Part shown: one piece after another, positions 1 to 6,485 of the stretch
Position numbering within the stretch: the first letter of the stretch is position 1
Layout: each line of letters begins with the position of its first letter
Source: Chloroflexota bacterium
GTDB lineage: Bacteria; Chloroflexota; Limnocylindria; Limnocylindrales; CSP1-4
NCBI GenBank assembly: GCA_017881985.1
Contig: JADGQH010000108.1
Span: forward strand, 1-9,829
DNA: 9,829 nucleotides
Reading direction: 5' to 3'
Position numbers and translations under genes: made by a program
Notes under the pieces: model-generated
The model's input: only the letters and a program-made list of their open reading frames with translations
Told to the model about the DNA's origin: nothing
Databases searched by the model: none

Positions 1-28
1 GCGGCCGCTGAGCTCGAGCGCGCGGGTC

Positions 29-34
29 TAGGAT
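29..34 (+). promoter_or_regulatory. possible -10 element upstream of the FAD oxidoreductase
   Basis: TAGGAT fits the TANNNT pattern of a sigma70-type -10 box and lies 97 nt before the ATG at 132. No convincing -35 hexamer is visible, and only 28 bases of upstream sequence are available. The rest of 35-131 holds the ribosome-binding site GGAGGG at 118-123 and no other recognisable element. Confidence 0.2.
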
Positions 35-131
35 TGCTTTCGGCGTCGAGTGGCACGGTTGCTCCCGCACAGCACCATGGCGAGACCGTGCATCCCGGTC
101 TTCGAGACGACCCACATGGAGGGCAGGCTGC

Positions 132-1559
132 ATGGTCGATGCGTCCCCCACGCTCCCGGCTCCTGCCCTCGATCAGCTGCGACGATCATTCCATGGCGAC
201 GTGATCACGCCCGCCGACGGGTCCTACGACGACGCCCGTCGCCTGTGGAACGCGCTGCACGACCGCCGTCCCGCGGCCATCGTTCGGCCACGGGACCCCT
301 CGGAGGTTGCGACCGCGATCTGCTTCGGCCGGGACCACGACCTCGAGATCACCGTCAGGTCCGGCGGGCACAGCCTGGCCGGGCTCACCGGTCGTGCCGG
401 CGGCCTGGTCGTGGACCTGTCCGCGATGCGCGGGGTCGAGGTGGACCCCGAACGGCGGACCGCCCGCGCGAACGGCGGCGCGCTCCTCGGCGAGCTTGAC
501 GTCGCCGCCCAGGCGCACGGCCTCGTCTGCCCGGTTGGCGTCGTGGGCCACACCGGCGTCGCCGGGCTGACCCTGGGTGGCGGCGTGGGACGCCTGCAGC
601 GGCAGTTCGGGCTCACGATCGACAACCTCGCCGCGGTCGAGCTGGTCACGGCCGACGGGCGTCTCGTGCGGACGAGCGAGACCGAGGAGCCGGATCTGTT
701 CTGGGGCATGCGCGGCGCCGGCTGGAACTTCGGGATCGCGACGGCCTTCGAGCTCCGGCTCCATCCGTTCGGACCGGATCTCCACCGTGGCATCCTCGTC
801 TTCCCGGCGACCGAGATCCAGGCGGCGTGGGATGTCTTCCGCGACTACGCGCCCCACGCCCCGGACGCGGTGTCGCTGATCTTCGGCATCGACCGTGCGG
901 GTCCGGACGCCGGCTATCCGGACGAGCTGATCGGCCGGCCGATCGCCTACATCGCATACAACCACAGCGGCGCGGCCGGCTCCGTCGAGCGGGACACGGC
1001 GGGTCTCCACGTCGGGCCGAAGCCGGCCATGTCGGTCATCGGCAGCCGGCCGTATCTCGACGTCCAGACTGCCCACGACCTCGCGTTCGACTGGGGTCAT
1101 CGGTCGTTCATCGCCGGGTTCAATGCCGACGACGTCCGCCCCGAGGCGCTCGGCGAGCTGGTGGAGGTGGTCGCAGGTGCCCCAGGCGCGGGCACCTTCT
1201 CGATCACCGCCCTGGGCGGCGCGATCGGCCGGGCCGCGGAGGAGGGGACTGCGTACGCCGGGCGCGCGGCCGTGTTCGACCTCAGCGCCGACGCGGCGTG
1301 GAGCGACGCCGCCCTCGACGATGCCAACCGCGACTGGGTCCGGAGGGCGATGGCCGTGGTGGAACCCGATGCGACGGTTGGCCGCTACGCGAACGAGATC
1401 TCCGACGTCGGTCCGGAGGAGACGCGCCTCATCTACGGTGACGCGAAGCTCGCCCGCCTTGCAGCTCTGAAGCGGACCTGGGACGCCGACAACGTCTTCC
1501 ACGTGAACCACAACGTGGCGCCCGCGGCGGCGTGGGTCACCCGTGCCCCAGCGGGTTGA
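132..1559 (+). CDS. FAD-linked oxidoreductase, berberine-bridge-enzyme (BBE) type
   Basis: Predicted flavoenzyme of the PCMH/VAO superfamily, 475 aa, which oxidises an unknown small organic substrate (sugars, alkaloids and polyketides are known for relatives) with FAD and usually O2. The N-terminal FAD-binding domain (about 45-215) carries RSGGHS at 76-81, whose His80 is the expected 8-alpha-histidyl attachment site. It also has the glycine-rich GHTGVAGLTLGGGVG at 139-153 and WGMRGAGWNFG at 191-201. The C-terminal BBE segment is recognisable at 419-461 (YANE, then LKRTWDADNVFHVNHN). Length is normal for bacterial members. The ATG at 132 has GGAGGG at 118-123, 8 nt upstream, and begins just before the conserved domain. 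No signal peptide is evident, so it is probably cytoplasmic. A DHA2 exporter follows after 52 nt on the same strand. Cys133 lies near, but by my alignment not at, the cysteine used for a second flavin bond in plant BBE. The substrate cannot be read from sequence. Confidence 0.93.
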   Translation: MVDASPTLPAPALDQLRRSFHGDVITPADGSYDDARRLWNALHDRRPAAIVRPRDPSEVATAICFGRDHDLEITVRSGGHSLAGLTGRAGGLVVDLSAMRGVEVDPERRTARANGGALLGELDVAAQAHGLVCPVGVVGHTGVAGLTLGGGVGRLQRQFGLTIDNLAAVELVTADGRLVRTSETEEPDLFWGMRGAGWNFGIATAFELRLHPFGPDLHRGILVFPATEIQAAWDVFRDYAPHAPDAVSLIFGIDRAGPDAGYPDELIGRPIAYIAYNHSGAAGSVERDTAGLHVGPKPAMSVIGSRPYLDVQTAHDLAFDWGHRSFIAGFNADDVRPEALGELVEVVAGAPGAGTFSITALGGAIGRAAEEGTAYAGRAAVFDLSADAAWSDAALDDANRDWVRRAMAVVEPDATVGRYANEISDVGPEETRLIYGDAKLARLAALKRTWDADNVFHVNHNVAPAAAWVTRAPAG

Positions 1560-1599
1560 ACTGCGGCGGCCCGTGCAAGGACATCCGGCTACGGAACCC

Positions 1600-1605
1600 T
1601 AGAAT
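1600..1605 (+). promoter_or_regulatory. -10 element for a leaderless MFS transcript
   Basis: TAGAAT matches the -10 consensus TAtAAT at five of six positions and is followed by 6 nt (CCGACG) and then the ATG at 1612. That places +1 on the A of the start codon, as in leaderless transcripts. No Shine-Dalgarno sequence is present in front of this start and no good -35 box is seen, both compatible with a leaderless promoter. The evidence is positional only. Confidence 0.42.
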
Positions 1606-1611
1606 CCGACG

Positions 1612-3111
1612 ATGCCGCCCGCGACGCCCAGCGACGTCGATCCGCCGCTGACACGCGCCCAGCTGCTCGTGACGGCCGGGATCATGGCCGCCATCGCCGT
1701 CGCCGCCCTCGACTCGACCGTCGTCGGGACTGCCATGCCGACGATCATCGGTCAGCTCGGCGGGCTGTCCGAGTACTCGTGGGTGTTCACCGCGTATCTC
1801 GTGACCTCCACGACGACCGTGCCGCTCTTCGCCCGTCTCGCCGACATCCATGGGCGCAAGCCCGTCTTCCTGGTCGGGCTCGCGCTGTTCGTGATCGGGT
1901 CGGTGCTGTGCGGGACGGCGACGTCGATGCCCGCCCTCATCGCGTTTCGCGCGCTCCAGGGCCTTGGCGCCGGCGCCGTCCAGCCCATCTCGTTCACGAT
2001 CGCCGGGGACATCTTCACGCCGCGCCAGCGGGCCCGGATGCAGGGCGTGTTCTCGGGCGTCTGGGGCGTGTCGGCGATCATCGGCCCGGCGCTCGGCGGG
2101 GTGATCACGACGACGGTCGGGTGGCCCTGGGTGTTCGAGATCAACCTGCCGGTCGGCATCCTCGCCGGCGCGATCATCTGGTTCGCCTTCCACGAGCGGT
2201 TCGAGCGCCATCCGCAGCCCATCGACTGGCTCGGCGCGAGCCTGCTCACGGGATCGATCCTGCTCCTCCTGTTCGCGGTGTCGGAAGGCGGCCAGCTGTT
2301 CGGCTGGACATCGCCGCTCGTCATCGCGATGCTCGCCGGCTCGGTCGTGCTGCTGGTGGCCTTCGTGGTCAATGCGCGGCGGGTGGCGGCCCCGCTGATC
2401 GACCTCCAGCTCCTGCGCTCGCCGCTCGTCCGGGCAGGTCTCGGCATCGGCGGGCTGGCCGGGATCGTCATGTTCGGGCTCACGACGTACGTCCCGCCGA
2501 TGGTCCAGGGCGTGCACGGTGGCACGGCGCTCGAGGCCGGCGCGGCCGTCGCCGCGATGTCGATCGGCTGGCCCGTCGCGTCGGTGGTTGCGGGCCGGCT
2601 GCTCATCCGCATCGGAGCCCGGCCGATCGTGCTCGCAGGGACCGGGATGCTCGTCGTGGGATCACTGCTCGTCACCCAGATCGGGCGATTCGATGCGCTG
2701 CCATTCGCCATGCTCGCGTGTGCGATCACCGGCGTCGGCATGGGCCTCGCGTCCACGACGCTGCTCGTCGTCATCCAGGGCGCCGTCGAGTGGCGACGCC
2801 GGGCGGTCGCGACGGGCCTGGTGCAGTTCAGCCGAACCATCGGCGGGGCGATCGGGGTCGGCGTGATGGGCGGCGTGGTGACGGCGTTCGTCGGCGCTGC
2901 CTCGTCCGCCATCCTCGACCCGGTCGCCCGTGGCACGGTCTCAGCGCAAGCCGCCGCGGCGGCCCGGGACTCGCTGGCCTCGGGCCTCAACGTCACTTAC
3001 TGGCTGATGTTCGTTGCGGCGGCCCTCGCCTGCCTGCTCGCGATCCGGACGATGCCGGATGTGTCGCTCGGGCACGAGCTCGAGGCCGGAGCCGGCGGGC
3101 CGGCGGACTGA
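1612..3111 (+). CDS. MFS drug:H+ antiporter, DHA2 family (14 TM, EmrB/QacA-like)
   Basis: Inner-membrane proton-driven exporter of the DHA2 family, 499 aa, with about 14 hydrophobic helices from residue 18 to 479. Family motifs are in order: LDSTVVGTAMP at 33-43 (motif D1), RLADIHGRK at 75-83 (motif A, loop 2-3), RALQGLGAGAVQP at 113-125 (motif B with its Arg), and GPALGG at 158-163 (motif C, typical of antiporters). PLIDLQLLRS at 261-270 is the usual DHA2 junction between the helix 7-8 region and the C-terminal half. A short polar tail follows 479. The ATG at 1612 has no Shine-Dalgarno sequence but sits 6 nt after TAGAAT, which suggests a leaderless mRNA. It lies 52 nt downstream of the flavoenzyme gene and could export that enzyme's product or a toxic substrate. 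The cargo is not predictable, because motif-level evidence identifies only the family. Confidence 0.95.
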   Translation: MPPATPSDVDPPLTRAQLLVTAGIMAAIAVAALDSTVVGTAMPTIIGQLGGLSEYSWVFTAYLVTSTTTVPLFARLADIHGRKPVFLVGLALFVIGSVLCGTATSMPALIAFRALQGLGAGAVQPISFTIAGDIFTPRQRARMQGVFSGVWGVSAIIGPALGGVITTTVGWPWVFEINLPVGILAGAIIWFAFHERFERHPQPIDWLGASLLTGSILLLLFAVSEGGQLFGWTSPLVIAMLAGSVVLLVAFVVNARRVAAPLIDLQLLRSPLVRAGLGIGGLAGIVMFGLTTYVPPMVQGVHGGTALEAGAAVAAMSIGWPVASVVAGRLLIRIGARPIVLAGTGMLVVGSLLVTQIGRFDALPFAMLACAITGVGMGLASTTLLVVIQGAVEWRRRAVATGLVQFSRTIGGAIGVGVMGGVVTAFVGAASSAILDPVARGTVSAQAAAAARDSLASGLNVTYWLMFVAAALACLLAIRTMPDVSLGHELEAGAGGPAD

Positions 3112-3132
3112 GGTCCGACGCGCTCCGGCTTC
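3082..3132 (+). terminator. stem-loop spanning the MFS stop codon, possible terminator
   Basis: The arms GAGGCCGGAGC (3082-3092) and GCTCCGGCTTC (3122-3132) form an 11-bp stem with a single G.U pair and a 29-nt loop containing the MFS stop codon. A second inverted pair, GACGCGC (3117-3123) and GCGCGTC (3159-3165), overlaps it and reaches the stop codon of the convergent small gene. Neither stem has a T-run, so this is at best a non-canonical terminator between convergent genes. Confidence 0.3.
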
Positions 3133-3163
3133 CCGGCCTGGCATCTCTCCGACGTCCGGCGCG

Positions 3164-3379
3164 TCAGCCGCCGCCCAGGATCTCCGGCGCCGCGTCAGGA
3201 TCGCGCATCCCCGCGCCCGGCGGCTCGTCGACCCGATCCTTCTCCTCCCAGGCCGGTTCGCCGGTCTCCTGATGCCGCTCGCGACCCGCTTCGCGTCGCT
3301 CATGGCGCGGTGGCGGCTCCGCCGCCGACGCATCCGGCGCGCCCGTCAGGGCTTGCTTGATCCAGGACAGCAGCGACAT
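3164..3379 (-). CDS. small charged protein, unknown function
   Basis: A 71-codon gene that I do not recognise. The N-terminus MSLLSWIKQALTG could form a short amphipathic helix and contact a membrane or a partner protein. The rest is rich in Glu, Arg and Pro with few hydrophobic residues, so it is probably disordered. There is no cysteine pair, signal peptide or transmembrane helix. The ATG at 3379 was chosen over an earlier in-frame start at 3424 because a strong GGAGGAG (3387-3393) lies 7-9 nt upstream of it. It follows the Ddn-like gene on the same strand after 108 nt and is convergent with the MFS gene, 52 nt away. The ribosome-binding site and the biased composition of its start support a real gene; the low complexity of the tail counts against it. 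Confidence 0.55.
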   Translation of the reverse strand: MSLLSWIKQALTGAPDASAAEPPPRHERREAGRERHQETGEPAWEEKDRVDEPPGAGMRDPDAAPEILGGG

Positions 3380-3386
3380 GCAGCGT

Positions 3387-3393
3387 CTCCTCC
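3387..3393 (-). promoter_or_regulatory. Shine-Dalgarno site deciding the small-protein start
   Basis: The minus strand reads GGAGGAG 7 nt before the ATG at 3379. It is the main reason for accepting the small gene at 3164-3379 and for its start. Confidence 0.6.
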
Positions 3394-3487
3394 GCGACGA
3401 TCGAACGGCGTCGCTCGACCTCAATGGTGCGTCACCACGTCAATCGTCCGCCGCCGGCCTTCGGGTCCCATGCGGTCCGTGCTCCCG

Positions 3488-3949
3488 CTAGACCAACGGT
3501 CCGCCCGGTGTCACGACGACGAGCGGGATCGGCCGGGTCGTGCGCCGCTGGTAGCCCTCGTAGCGACGGTGGTTGCCGTCGTTCACCAGCTTCCAGAGCC
3601 GCGGGTAGCTGGCGTCCCCCTGCTCGACCACGCGAGCGCGACCGGCCGCCCGGCGACGAGCGACCTGTACTCCCACAGCCGGATTGGCCTCCACGTTGAG
3701 AAACCAGGCGGGCGGTCGGTCCTGCCCATCGTTCGAGGCCACGAGCACGTAGTCCGCCCCATCGCGGGCGTAGATGAGGACGGCCGTCCGCGGGCTCCCC
3801 GAACGCCGGCCCGTCGTGCGCAACATCAGCGAGGGGGAGCCCGCCAGCCGATGGCCGACCAGGCCACCCGTTCGCTGGTAGACCAGCTGGTGCAGCCAGA
3901 GGTAGGCGAGCTGCAGCGAGTGGCCGGCGCTCGCGACCGCAGTGCGCAT
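3488..3949 (-). CDS. deazaflavin (F420)-dependent nitroreductase-family oxidoreductase, Ddn-like
   Basis: A split-beta-barrel protein of 153 aa in the F420H2-dependent reductase family, whose best-known member is Mycobacterium Ddn. Members reduce quinones or other electron-poor substrates using F420H2, often at the membrane. Family landmarks are YQRTGG at 24-29, LRTTGRRSGSPRT at 43-55 (the phosphate/F420-binding segment), YVLVAS at 67-72, AWFLNVEANP at 81-90, and a C-terminal EGYQRRTTRPIPLVVV at 131-146. Length is typical. I place the start at the ATG 3949 because GGAGGA (3955-3960) precedes it by 5 nt; an upstream in-frame start at 3979 has no such site. The gene lies 81 nt after the EAL gene on the same strand and 108 nt before a small gene. 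Its presence implies that the host makes or imports F420. The substrate is unknown. Confidence 0.9.
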   Translation of the reverse strand: MRTAVASAGHSLQLAYLWLHQLVYQRTGGLVGHRLAGSPSLMLRTTGRRSGSPRTAVLIYARDGADYVLVASNDGQDRPPAWFLNVEANPAVGVQVARRRAAGRARVVEQGDASYPRLWKLVNDGNHRRYEGYQRRTTRPIPLVVVTPGGPLV

Positions 3950-3954
3950 GTCGA

Positions 3955-3960
3955 TCCTCC
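3955..3960 (-). promoter_or_regulatory. Shine-Dalgarno site deciding the Ddn-like start
   Basis: The minus strand reads GGAGGA 5 nt before the ATG at 3949. This favours a 153-aa product over the 163-aa alternative from 3979. Confidence 0.65.
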
Positions 3961-3980
3961 GGATCTGCGAAGACGACACG

Positions 3981-3986
3981 AGCGTA
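3981..3986 (-). promoter_or_regulatory. weak -10-like box before the Ddn-like gene
   Basis: The minus strand reads TACGCT (TANNNT) 31 nt before the ATG at 3949, giving a predicted 5' leader of roughly 25 nt that would include the ribosome-binding site. The best -35 candidate (TTCGCG, 18-nt spacer) is poor. If real, it would let this gene be transcribed apart from the EAL gene. Confidence 0.2.
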
Positions 3987-3999
3987 ACCGCCGCATCGA

Positions 4000-4019
4000 G
4001 ATCACGCGAACGCGAGATC
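4000..4019. repeat. 20-bp quasi-palindrome between the EAL and Ddn-like genes
   Basis: Two half-sites, GATC-A-CGCG and CGCG-A-GATC, flank a central AA and are symmetric apart from the A/A positions. The heptamer CGAGATC also occurs as a direct repeat at 3997-4003 and 4013-4019. It lies just after the EAL stop (4031) and before the Ddn-like start. It could be a dimeric-repressor operator or an intercistronic RNA hairpin. No T-run follows on the minus strand, which argues against a simple intrinsic terminator. Confidence 0.35.
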
Positions 4020-4030
4020 GCCCGATCCCG

Positions 4031-6262
4031 TCAGGGACGAGCCCCGACCCAGGCGTCGATCGGCTCGGGCCGTCCGAACAGGTATCCCTGGCCGAACTCG
4101 ACGCCCAGCAACGTAAGCGTCTCGGCCTCCTCGGGCGTTTCCACTCCCTCCGCGATCAATCGGCAGCCTGCGGTGCGCGAGAAGTGGCGCATGCCGACGA
4201 CCATCGCCTGTCGTCCCAGGTTCGCGTTGACCCGCCGGACGAGGCTGATGTCGAGCTTCACGAAGTCGGGGCGCAGGTCGATGATGTGCCCGAAGTTGGC
4301 AACGCCGGCGCCCGCATCGTCGACCGCCACGCGGACGTCGCGCCCGAGGGTCCGGATCGCATCACGCAGGCGCTCGTAGTCCTCGACCGTCTCGTGCTCG
4401 GTGATCTCCAGGACGAGTGGCCGGCCGGCGGCATGGAGGACGTCCCGCAACTGCCCGGCATGGGTGAGCAGCCGTGGTGACGCGTTGAGATCGAGGAAGA
4501 CGCCCGACCGCAGGCCCTTGGCCGCGTCCACCGCAGCGCCCAATGTGGCCAGCTCGAGCTCCGGGCCAAGACCGACGGACCAGGCATCGGCGAAGCAGAG
4601 GTCCGGACGCTGACCGGAGTCAAAACGGGTGAGCGCCTCGTAGCCGACAACGTCGTGCGACGCGAGGTCCACGATTGGCTGGAAGACCGGATGGAACGAT
4701 CGCGCTTCGAGCACGCCTCGGATCGTCTGCCGCACCGCATCCGCCTGGTCACGCTCGGCCTTCGCCGGCCCGAGCAGCGCACTCGCCACGACGGCGAACT
4801 CCTCGGCGGTCGACAGCCGATCGCGAAGTGGCGCCGCAGACACGACCGAGCAGGTACCGAGGCCGATGTCGCCGATGATCGCGTCGTGCCAGCGCAGGAC
4901 CGCGTTGACCGTCCGATGAATCCCAAGGTCGCGCAGCGTCAGCTGATACGGGTTGTCGACCTGGTCCCACGCCCGCTCCCATAAGCCGTCCAGGGCGCGC
5001 GCCCTGACCCGGGCAGCGTGAGCCGGCATGAGCGGATGGCCAACGAGCCTGGCTGCCCGGGATCCCAATCCCTCGATCGCGACCGGCACGACGCTGTTGT
5101 CCGGGCCGTACATCCGGATGACCGCGAGATCGATCCCATCGAGCTGGAGGGCTTCCCTGCACACTTCTCGCGCTGTGTCCTCGAGGGTTGCCCCAGGTGT
5201 CAGGCGTTGCAGGGAGAACAGGGTCGCAGCCCGCTCGCTGATCTCGGCGGCGAGGCCGACACCCGCTCGGTGCTCGGCCGCGAGCGCCCGGGCCTCGCGC
5301 ACGTAGAGATGCACCTGCCGGGCGACCCCGGTCACGATCACGGCCCCAGCGGCGATGCCGACGAGGTCGAGAACCGCGCCGCCATGGTAGATCGCCGCCG
5401 TGGCCAGGCTGGCGAGAATCGCAGCCACCGGGATCACCGTTGCGAGCATCGGCGCGAGCCGCTCGTACCTCGGGCTGTACGACGCGCGCGTGCTCCAGGT
5501 CATCCCACCGAAGGCGATCAGCAGGACTCCGGCGCTGAACGTGAAGTCGGACAGCCCGACCGTCGTCGGCGCAGCGGCGTCGCCGGACCACATCCACCAG
5601 GAGGCACCGATGAATGCGGCGCCCGAGAGCAGGGTCCATGGACCGCCCCAGGCCGGCCGAATACGTCGCCCGATCAGCGCGAACGCACATGCGGCGACCG
5701 TTGCGACAAGCAGCACCAGGCCGATCAGCCCGGTGCGGTCATCGGTAAGGTCGCGGTCCGCTGTCGAAGCGACGAGCACGACCCCGGTCAGGAACAGGAT
5801 GAGGGCGTCGGTGGCGATACCGATCAGGAGGCCACGCTCCAGGCCGCCGAAGATGGCCGGCACGATCGCCGCCACGGCGATGGCCACACCCAGGACGAAC
5901 AGGGCATCGCCGACCCCTGGGAGCGACAGGTCCCACGCGAGCATGCCGAGGGTGGCGCCCGCCAGCGACAGGGCGAGGGCAACAAGGAACCAGCGTGTCG
6001 TGCCGCTCCTGTGTCGGCACGCCAGGCCCAGGCCGGCCGCGGCTCCCGTGAGCGCGACCAGCTCCTGGATGTTGTCGGCGAGCAGGGCCGTCGGCCCACC
6101 GAGGATGGCGATCGCCGAGGCGACCACCGTCGCAACGGTCGCAGCCCGTAGTGCCAGCCTCGCGGCACCGATGGAAGCACGAGCACGCATCCATCGGGTG
6201 ATGACCGATCGATGCTGCGATATCGACCCAGGGAGTGGAGCCGCGACCGGCTGAATGCGCAT
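4031..6262 (-). CDS. membrane-bound EAL-domain cyclic-di-GMP phosphodiesterase
   Basis: Predicted inner-membrane enzyme hydrolysing c-di-GMP to pGpG, 743 aa from the chosen start. Residues about 36-316 hold roughly ten hydrophobic helices, which I cannot assign to a named MASE-type domain. A charged helical stretch follows (about 318-345), then a GAF-like region (about 345-501) and the EAL domain (about 520-740). Catalytic residues are all present: Glu542 of the EAL motif (EALTRF), Asn593 (DLNAS), Glu619 (LEITE), Asp648-Asp649 (VDDAGAG), Lys669 (FVKLD), Glu705 (AEGVE) and Gln725 (GQGYLFG). Activity is therefore expected. There is no GGDEF domain. The loop after the Asp pair reads DDAGAG rather than the common DDFGTG. 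The ATG at 6262 is preferred because AGAGGG (6268-6273) lies 5 nt upstream; an in-frame TTG at 6364 and an ATG at 6349 are longer alternatives, and an ATG at 6190 is a shorter one without a ribosome-binding site. The helices and GAF-like region suggest a membrane or small-molecule signal input. Confidence 0.92.
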   Translation of the reverse strand: MRIQPVAAPLPGSISQHRSVITRWMRARASIGAARLALRAATVATVVASAIAILGGPTALLADNIQELVALTGAAAGLGLACRHRSGTTRWFLVALALSLAGATLGMLAWDLSLPGVGDALFVLGVAIAVAAIVPAIFGGLERGLLIGIATDALILFLTGVVLVASTADRDLTDDRTGLIGLVLLVATVAACAFALIGRRIRPAWGGPWTLLSGAAFIGASWWMWSGDAAAPTTVGLSDFTFSAGVLLIAFGGMTWSTRASYSPRYERLAPMLATVIPVAAILASLATAAIYHGGAVLDLVGIAAGAVIVTGVARQVHLYVREARALAAEHRAGVGLAAEISERAATLFSLQRLTPGATLEDTAREVCREALQLDGIDLAVIRMYGPDNSVVPVAIEGLGSRAARLVGHPLMPAHAARVRARALDGLWERAWDQVDNPYQLTLRDLGIHRTVNAVLRWHDAIIGDIGLGTCSVVSAAPLRDRLSTAEEFAVVASALLGPAKAERDQADAVRQTIRGVLEARSFHPVFQPIVDLASHDVVGYEALTRFDSGQRPDLCFADAWSVGLGPELELATLGAAVDAAKGLRSGVFLDLNASPRLLTHAGQLRDVLHAAGRPLVLEITEHETVEDYERLRDAIRTLGRDVRVAVDDAGAGVANFGHIIDLRPDFVKLDISLVRRVNANLGRQAMVVGMRHFSRTAGCRLIAEGVETPEEAETLTLLGVEFGQGYLFGRPEPIDAWVGARP

Positions 6263-6267
6263 CTGCG

Positions 6268-6273
6268 CCCTCT
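6268..6273 (-). promoter_or_regulatory. Shine-Dalgarno site favouring the EAL start at 6262
   Basis: The minus strand reads AGAGGG 5 nt before the ATG at 6262. The other in-frame starts considered (6364, 6349, 6190) have no comparable site, although 6190 lies closer to the first membrane helix. Confidence 0.45.
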
Positions 6274-6457
6274 GGCGGAGCCAGCCAATGCAGCAGCGCT
6301 GTCCCGGACGCGTGCTGGTCGTCGACCTTGCGCTGACCGTATGGAACATCTGGTCCGGATACAAGGACCCTTTCGGGCTATGCCCCCGCGACGATGAGAG
6401 GTGGCGCGCGATCAGAAAGGCGAACCTGCGGCGCCACGCCAGCGGTTGGCGGGTTGT

Positions 6458-6485
6458 GCGGCCCTTACCTGGGTGGCAGGGCCGC
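6458..6485 (-). terminator. perfect 8-bp stem-loop over the end of the small gene
   Basis: The arms GCGGCCCT (6458-6465) and AGGGCCGC (6478-6485) pair perfectly around a 12-nt loop and include the first base of the small gene's stop codon. It could end the minus-strand small transcript, or protect a plus-strand RNA. No T-run follows on the minus strand, so the terminator call is weak. Confidence 0.3.

Noticed and set aside
1..18. NotI, SacI and XhoI sites packed at the window start, resembling a cloning linker
   Set aside because: All are GC-rich or palindromic hexamers/octamers plausible by chance in such DNA, and nothing else vector-like follows.
186..1511. Long minus-strand open frame antisense to the FAD oxidoreductase
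   Set aside because: Its translation is Arg/Pro/Gly/Asp-rich with no recognisable domain, while the plus strand has clear family motifs throughout. Such shadows are expected in GC-rich DNA.
1537..2996. Long minus-strand open frames antisense to the MFS gene
   Set aside because: Low-complexity, hydrophilic translations with no family resemblance, fully overlapping a gene with all DHA2 motifs.
1779..3272. Plus-strand 497-codon frame overlapping the MFS gene
   Set aside because: An alternative frame of the MFS gene, composed almost entirely of Arg, Ala, Gly and Pro.
3380..3487. A tRNA-like segment (TTCGGGTCCC) near 3460-3475
   Set aside because: No cloverleaf, acceptor stem or anticodon arm can be drawn around it.
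3014..4480. Plus-strand 488-codon frame across the small gene, Ddn-like gene and EAL end
   Set aside because: It covers three minus-strand genes on the opposite strand and has no domain-like segment.
5018..6151. Plus-strand 377-codon frame opposite the EAL gene
   Set aside because: Hydrophilic, repetitive composition lying opposite the membrane helices of a confident gene.
6263..6464. A c-di-GMP (GEMM) riboswitch upstream of the EAL gene
   Set aside because: A CCC-GAAA-GGG hairpin is present, but the conserved GEMM core and receptor segments are not recognisable.
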